Positions 58,158 through 64,000 of a DNA stretch of 64,000 nt are shown in pieces; the stretch's first letter is position 1, and every line of letters starts with the position of its first letter. The DNA is taken from assembly GCA_963930655.1 (NCBI GenBank), contig OZ005607.1, positions 19,542,374 through 19,606,373 of the forward strand, written 5' to 3'. A program made the position numbers and the translations under genes. The DNA comes from Myrica gale (Eukaryota; Streptophyta; Magnoliopsida; Fagales; Myricaceae). Below the pieces are notes generated by a model. The model did not search any database and was not told where the DNA came from. It saw only the letters and a program-made list of their open reading frames with translations.

Positions 58158-58592
58158 TTAAGATGAGGACGAGGGTTTGGTTTTTTCTGTCAAACCAAAG
58201 GCAACTAATCCCAACACTAGTTCCTCCCTCATCCTCTCCAACTCAGGATCCCTCTTGATAATATAGTTTTCCGCCCTGAGCATATGGTTATTTGCTCTGA
58301 GCCTTTGTAGCTTATCATCCTTCATCTTCAAGTCGGACAGCAGCCGCTGTATCTTGCGATTCAATAGGGGGACATATTCGGCCGGGTCCCGTTTTGACGT
58401 CTCAAGATCTATCCACTCGAAAAAACCACAAGGCGTTGTCCCCTACATAAGACAAATGGACAGATTGTGACATGTACTCACCGAATGTTGGGCGTCTAGC
58501 CCGCATGTAAAATACTGTCGACCGGGATTTTGCTCTGTCCACGAAGTCCTTTCTTGGACTGGGAAGTTGCATCCACACCGTCGTGGTGCCAT
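58158..58592 (-). CDS. GRF-type zinc finger plus coiled-coil protein carried by the MULE
   Basis: Two exons (58592-58482, 58442-58158) join in phase to 131 residues. Residues 5-49 form a GRF zinc finger: RRCGC (C6, C8), TSWTEQNPGR, QYFTC (C30), PCGFFEW (C42). Residues about 62-115 are a charged heptad-like helix (LLNRKIQRLLSDLKMKDDKL, LRANNHMLRAENYI). It ends in LTEKTKPSSSS. An in-frame TAA lies upstream of the ATG, supporting the start. The intron would be only 39 bp (GTGAGT...TATGTAG), below the usual plant minimum, and it contains an in-frame TAG, so either splicing is unusual or the gene is damaged there. GRF fingers bind nucleic acid. The gene converges on the transposase and reads inward from the right TIR. 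Confidence 0.65.
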
Positions 58593-59557
58593 AGAGTGAA
58601 GTCCAGCTTGCAAAATATTTTATTTACCTGCAATGGCATCAAGGAAAACATCTCTGGGTGTAGGTGAAATGAACAAATAACAAGAGGATAGTAGAAATTA
58701 CAAAAGTCATTGTCTAATCTATTTAGGCCACTCAAACTCAGCCTACATTTGATTTTTATGGTTTCACGTATATAGTAGTCATTGACTAAAATATGATAGG
58801 GACATATCAAAGAACTATTTAAGTCAAGAAAACGAAAACAGAAAACTCAAGAGAATTGCAACCACATCCACAGCTGAACACCAAGAAACCCATAGTTGAA
58901 CCCCACCTTTTGCTATGTGGACGAAATCTTGTTCGACAAAAGGCAACAGAAAATCAATAAATTCAACTCTTACCACGTAATCTTAAAACTCATTCTAAGA
59001 AAACAAGTGGCCAAAAATTTTAAAAAAGTATCATCTACAAAAGCCCTCAGTCAAAGTAAAATTCGGAATTAGAACTCATCGAGAAGAAAGGATCACAAAA
59101 TGAATTTCAATACCAAATTCTTCTTTAAAGAAACACAGAAACGACACAGGAGACAAAAATCCAATTCCAGAAACAGTTACCCAGATGACCAAAACGTCTG
59201 CCGTCCAAAAAGGGGACCAAATAGTAAAGAACTTCCTCAATGCCAGTTCCAAACATAAAACCCTTTACCAGTTATATATTATATCCAAATAAAGAAGAAG
59301 AAAAACTGTAAGCCAACTCGAAACAATAAATGGAAAGCACTATAATTAAGAAATTTTCATCAAGATTTTGGTTTCATCAAGTAATCGGAGGCAGAGGACC
59401 TTCAGTCTTACTCAGAACTTCGGTCTGACGACGGTGAAATCGACTGGGAGAGACCTTCGCTCGAAGGAGAGAAACTAAGGATTTCAAATGAGGCATCATC
59501 GAGTTCTAAATCAGAAATTAAGGAACGCATGGGTTCTATTTCACCCGGCCGGTTTGC
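58593..59557 (-). other. Upstream region of the GRF gene within the MULE
   Basis: Non-coding; presumed leader and promoter of the minus-strand GRF gene, leading into the right TIR. No exon is recognised. Confidence 0.5.
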
Positions 59558-59651
59558 ATTTTAAAGGAACACATGGATTTCTCTTTAAAAATGTGGCCAC
59601 ATCGATATTCGGGACGAATTCGAAAAAAATTTCGGACTCCTAACATTTCTC
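59558..59651 (-). repeat. MULE right terminal inverted repeat
   Basis: Inverted partner of 51866-51959, followed by the target duplication AATTTATTA at 59652-59660. Confidence 0.9.
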
Positions 59652-60119
59652 AATTTATTAATAACGTGTGACTACAAGTTACACGAGGAGGGGTCCTTGT
59701 AAAGTAAAATTTTTCCTTTTGCGCACAAAACAGCCTTTGAATCAAGTTTTTCGGGACACGAACAAACAGCTGTCAATATAAAAGTTCTTGGGTTCAGGGT
59801 GAAAAGAGAATACAAAGGGATGAAGGAGGAGGCAGACCACTGAAGATTACCGTTTAAATTCTGTTCCCTCCAACTTTTTGTGGCTGTTTCTATTTGTCTA
59901 TTTTAACCTCAGGAGGTCAAGGCTAAAGTGCGCCGGAGTGCACAAAGCAACGTGGCTGCACCCAATCGATTTGGTGGGGTCGACGTGCCCCTTGATTGAC
60001 TCCTTTGTCTCCGTGCGTTAGCGAGCGTGACAACGACCCCATTCACGCTCTACGACGTCGTACCTCATAAAGCTCCGACCCCACCCTCCCGGCGTAATTT
60101 AGCCTACACCGGTCCTCGC

Positions 60120-60283
60120 ACTCCTGCTCACTCACTCTCCAGAGCTTTATCTTCTGCTATCGATTAGAAAAGATACTCGGAATCGAAATCGAAATCTGAT
60201 CCTCTTAAGTTTAATGGAAGACTGAGAGAGAAAGAAAGACTCGGGTTTTTGACCGATTTATACATAGATCAACGGCCAGAAAG
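60120..60283 (+). other. Probable 5' leader exon of the IQD gene
   Basis: Purine-rich leader-like sequence ending in 'gaccgatttatacatagatc...AGAAAG' with a donor GTACCT at 60284. The upstream 59900-60120 is less AT-rich and may be the promoter. A second untranslated exon may be 60771-60847 (after TTATTTCAG, before GTGCAAAG); it contains a 12-codon upstream ORF (ATG at 60788). The exon limits are inferred from splice motifs only. Confidence 0.45.
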
Positions 60284-60847
60284 GTACCTCTTAAACTTCC
60301 TTCACTGATGTTGTTGACTCCTTCTCCCTCCTGAACTCCAGGAGACTTCAATTGAGCTTCTTAAGCTAGTTATTTGCGGATCTCCGTTGTTTTGTACTAT
60401 TAGTCAATTGGGGTTGTTCATCCGGTGATCTTATCCTATCTCTGCTACATTTTAGCTTAGTTTAGGTCCACATTTTTACTTCTCGAGTTTTTCAAGTTTT
60501 GGAAACGTGGCATTTTTTAGCTTGAATTCCTGTTTTAACGATGCACACTTTACGATCTCGACTATAGTTAGTTGTAAGATCTGCATCCTGTTTATAAAAT
60601 TGGTCTGTTCGATCCTCTTAAACGGAACTCGTGTTGAAGATTTTTGTTTTTCCGGGAGGTTTTTGTTCTCCTCTTTGTGTGTCTGTGCTTCCTCACGGGC
60701 TTTTGCGGACAGTTTTATTTTTAAATGAGCTTTCTGTTATTTATGTTCTGTTCCAATTTTATTATTTCAGGGGTGAGGAAAAAGAAATGAGAAGGTTATT
60801 GGGAGCTTGGAGAGGGGGTCGTTGAAGTGGCTCTAGTCTGCTTCAAA

Positions 60848-63333
60848 GGTGCAAAGGCCTCTGATTTGGTGGTTTACATTGTGGTGTTGGTTTTATGAAA
60901 ATGATGAGTTCGTGTCCTTTTGGTTTTAGAAGTCTTAGCTTCGATTTTGACCCATTGCCAATAATTAGATGTCGTAAGAGGGTGATGATTGGGCCTTTTT
61001 GTTTTATGTCTATTTTTCTTTTGACACCAATCATTGTTCCGCTACAGAATTGTACTTAAGTAGGTATTTGGATCCTTGAGGTGCTAGGAAACATATTTTT
61101 CTAATCAATGCCACAATTGGTGCAAGATTGTATGAAACTCTAGGCCATTCAAACGAAAGACATATTCGCTTTATGTTTGAGTCAGTGTAAACATGAACAA
61201 GGAGAACTTTGTACTTGGTTTTGGGAATGCAATTAACATTGAGATAGTTTATCAAAATACTCTATTTGACGTCTGAAAGTGCAATGAACTTATAACCCTC
61301 GTGAGAGCAGAAAAATTATGGAAAAGTTGATTTTGGAACTGGAAATATTAGGTTCATTTCATAACTCTTTAGTATATACTACCATAGCATGCCCATGACC
61401 AATGCGATTGTTGGCCTTGTATGTGAGAGAGGGTGTTAAGAGTAATCTCTCATTGATTTGATGTGGGCTTTTTTTGGGGTTTTTATATACTAATTGGGCC
61501 TCTGAATCTAATAGTGTAAGCTTTTGGATTTAAGCCCATCCTGTATATCAATTTGTCACTTTATTTACTCTTCCTCTATGTGTGTCAATTACTCAAGAGC
61601 TCCTATGTGAATACTCCAACATCTGCCTTGGGCACTCCTCTGATGTGCAATCTATGCCTAGTGTGACATGAAGACAACTGAATGTTTTTAAGACACAGAT
61701 TTAGTTGGAGAGAACTCACGCTCTATCATAATGATCTCTGTTTGCTATGCACCTTTCCCAACATATAATGGTCCTGCTTTTTTACATTTTGCCAATGCAG
61801 AGCTCAGCACCTAACCATTCAAGTACTATTCCCATGCAATAGTCCCCAAAGGCATGAAGTTGAATAGTCTTCTCTACTGCTAGGATAGTATTTGTCACTG
61901 TTGCATCTTATTGTTGCTTCACATATTCACGCTAGGCACTCAACTTACTGGTTTATATCATCAAGGCTCACTTGAGTGCAGCAAAAGTTCCAAGAAGTTT
62001 TGGTCAATGTTGTTTTCAATTTCTTGTACTGCCATGCAGTGATTGACTGGTTGCCAAGTCACATTGAAGTAGAACTTCTTAGGCAAGAGCGAATTGTAAT
62101 GTCTGATCCTTCTCAAAGTTGCTCCTAACTTTGGTCTAAGCTATGCATACTTGAGTAGCCTTCATACTAGGCATTCATCTAGGCAATCACCTAGGCAACC
62201 ATGTATGCGAAATTTTAGGTGCTGTTCATCTACCCTAGCTCTTCTTGTTGGTTTTCAGGTATTGGACTACAGGGAACAAACTACAGTGCTTACAGTTGCT
62301 TCCTACATCCTCTAGTTTTTTCATTTGGAAAATTATGTGGAAAGTGATATTGAAGGATTGGTGCCTAGTGAGCTAAGTAATTGCCCCAAAGCATACAGAG
62401 TATGAAAGTATAATATCCTGAGTCTCACATGTAGTGCTAAAGTTTATAAACATAAAGAAGAAAGAATGAGAAAGAAGTACTGTAAACATGAAGTCTTAGT
62501 TTGATCCTTATAGATAGAATTGCGCCTTATTATCACTTCAATAAGCTTGAAAATCAACATTTATTAAGCTTGGTGGCTTGGTAAGCTTGGCGGTCTCTAA
62601 CAAGGACATCAAGGGTTTAGGTATGAAGATTGTAAGCCAAGTCTCAAGTGGGGTGTGAAAGGACAAGGAATGAGAAATGAGTGATATAAATGTCAAGTTC
62701 CACTATGTGGAAGTGAGCCTTACAATGACTTCAAGGAGCTTTAAAATATCTACAACCAGTCTTGTTAAGGTATAGGTGCAGTTTTGCACTTAGGGCCCTA
62801 CAAAAAATCACTCCAATATCGACTATATCCATGAGAGGCATGCTACTTTAATCATAAAGAACTTATTGTTCTTGGAGTCAGTGCTTCTTTTCTTCACAAA
62901 ATGGTAATCCTGAGCCTGCTCACTTTCCACATTTACTCTTTGTTGTTGTAATGCTGTTCAATTTATGGTTAGCATTTAATATGGGCTGTTGGGTAGTTGA
63001 ATAGTGGTACATCTGAATTTAGGATCTGTGCTATTTAACTCTAAACTCACAAAATCATACAAAGGTGAGAGAGAACAACTCGAGTGGGCAGTTCAATTAG
63101 CAAGTATGAAGCCCCACTGACTTATTTTAGACACTAGGATTCGGTACTCTCACATGGATAAAATGTAGTTTTATTGGTGATCATGCTTATTGTCAGTATC
63201 TATGCAAGGGATTCGGGAGCCGAATCTTTTCTCAGTTGATAAAGAAGTCAAATTGTCTGACCTTCCTCTGTTGAGCTAATTACTATTCTGTACTGAACTC
63301 TTTAGTGGTGTGGCTAAGAATTTAGTTGTGCAG
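60848..63333 (+). other. Presumed intron of the IQD gene
   Basis: About 2.5 kb without recognised exons, ending in 'tttagttgtgcag' at 63333. Confidence 0.5.
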
Positions 63334-63368
63334 GTATATATTTGGGTGAGCTGAAGTACGTGGACACT

Positions 63369-63452
63369 ATGGGTGTCTCAGGAAAATGGATTAAAGCGTT
63401 GGTTGGTTTGAAGAAATCAGAAAAGTCAGAGTCTTCAAAGAAGGAAGAAAAG
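63369..63452 (+). CDS. IQ-DOMAIN (IQD) protein, first coding exon; gene continues past the window
   Basis: After the acceptor GTGCAG (63333) a 35-nt leader piece precedes ATG at 63369. The exon encodes MGVSGKWIKALVGLKKSEKS followed by ESSKKEEK and ends at a donor GTGGTC after a whole codon. The start MG.SGKWIKALVGLKK is the typical basic N-terminus of plant IQD calmodulin-binding scaffold proteins that associate with microtubules and nuclei. The calmodulin-binding IQ67 region is in later exons beyond the window. A LINE is inserted in the following intron. Confidence 0.75.
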
Positions 63453-63523
63453 GTGGTCATTTTTTTAACCTTTAATTTGTTGTTTGATTCTGGAATAACT
63501 CATTATTCGATTCCTCTGCCCGT

Positions 63524-64000
63524 TTTTTTATAAGTAATCAATTTATTAATAAACAAAGGTGAAAACAGTACAAAGGTTGTACTGAAAACATGAGAACATA
63601 CAAGCAAAAAAGCTAATGAAATCCTGAAAATCGAGAAAATGACCCCCCCCACATGGCATTAACCCAAAGAAAAATAGAATGCATAAAAGCACCATGTAAG
63701 CGATCCACCGACGATGCTAAATCCTCAAAACATCGACTATTATGTTCCCTCCAAAGACACCACCAAACACAAGATGGAACCATCTTCCAAATCGCCTTAG
63801 CCAAAGGATCCTTAAACTTTCTTCCCCAACATAGCAACACATCAACCACCCTCTCTGACATTATCCAATGAAGATTCGTTATACGAAAAACATGCGTCCA
63901 AAGAGCTCTAGCCATAGAACAATGCAATAATACATGGTTGACAGACTCACCATCCCTCTTACATAAATAACACCAATCTGTGACATAAACTCCCCTCCTC
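63524..64000 (-). mobile_element. LINE 3' end in the IQD intron, antisense, running off the window
   Basis: On minus, 64000-63613 encodes the C-terminal zinc-binding end of a LINE reverse transcriptase without interruption: GVYVTDWCYLCKRDGESVNH, HCSMARALWTHVF, WWCLWREHNSRCFED, and a stop at 63613. The 3' tail has TTTGTACTG and AATAAATTG and ends in an A-run (T-run at 63524-63530). The rest of the element lies beyond 64000. It is better preserved than the intron-2 LINE of PP7, so probably younger. Confidence 0.85.

Larger units (their letters stand above)
51866..59651. mobile_element. 7.8-kb Mutator-like element (MULE) with two convergent genes
   Basis: 7786 bp, starting GAGAAATGCTAGG and ending in the inverted counterpart (CTAACATTTCTC). 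The first and last 94 bp are inverted copies. A perfect 9-bp target duplication AATTTATTA (51857-51865 and 59652-59660) is diagnostic of Mutator-type transposition. Inside are a decayed FAR1/FRS-type transposase gene on plus (from 54263), a GRF zinc-finger gene on minus (58592-58158), and a nested 1.09-kb MULE (52257-53347). Each gene reads inward from its own terminus. Confidence 0.92.

Noticed and set aside
58496-58810. 104-codon minus-strand frame overlapping the GRF gene
   Set aside because: Shadow frame; the zinc-finger residues are in the other frame starting at 58592.

Overview
The window is nuclear DNA of a flowering plant. It has spliced genes with plant-type introns (a farnesylated J-protein, the protein phosphatase PP7, an IQ-domain protein), DUF26 cysteine-rich repeat genes and receptor-kinase remnants, and a dense load of plant transposons: LINEs, TRIM, copia-type LTRs, hAT, CACTA, Mutator-like elements and MITEs. 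The species cannot be named from the sequence. There is no CRISPR array, operon or bacterial feature.

Layout. (1) 1-24446 is a segmentally duplicated cluster. Copy A (1-10235) and copy B (14140-24446) are colinear and about as long as each other. Each holds, in order, a dead CRK (DUF26 receptor kinase) kinase tail on the minus strand, an old LTR-like repeat, a LINE remnant, a dead DUF26 secretory-protein gene, a second DUF26 fragment, and the 5' exons of a kinase-like gene. A third, smaller unit (about 10373-12618) lies between them and carries the only intact DUF26 gene (11773-12501). Copy A contains a solo LTR that is absent from copy B, where the empty site is preserved. (2) 23336-26529 is a six-exon pseudokinase gene; its first three exons are duplicated at 9124-10113. 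(3) 27433-29827 (minus) is a complete DnaJ/HSP40 gene of the J2/J3 type ending in a CAQQ farnesylation box, with HSE-like sites upstream. (4) 30.3-35 kb is intergenic, with MITEs, a dead hAT transposase fragment and a G20 tract. (5) 35321-43310 is a complete five-exon PP7 phosphatase gene. Its 5' end carries a 171-bp tandem duplication that creates an upstream ORF, and introns 2 and 3 contain LINE insertions. (6) 43.6-51.5 kb is a transposon field: a long-TIR MITE, a 1.26-kb hAT element, a TRIM with both LTRs, a CACTA end, and an element with GA/CT tracts. (7) 51866-59651 is a 7.8-kb Mutator-like element (MULE) with about 94-bp terminal inverted repeats and a perfect 9-bp target duplication. 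It carries a decayed FAR1/FRS-type transposase gene on plus and, convergent to it, a small GRF zinc-finger/coiled-coil gene on minus. A 1.09-kb foldback MULE is nested inside. (8) About 60.1 kb to the end is the 5' part of an IQ-DOMAIN gene with a LINE in the intron after its first coding exon; both run off the window.

The host genes (J-protein, PP7, IQD) are ordinary single-copy-looking loci with no visible functional coupling. The most unusual structure is the two-gene MULE, whose convergent layout recalls maize MuDR but with a GRF zinc-finger protein as the second gene. A recurring theme is gene death by C:G to T:A nonsense changes.
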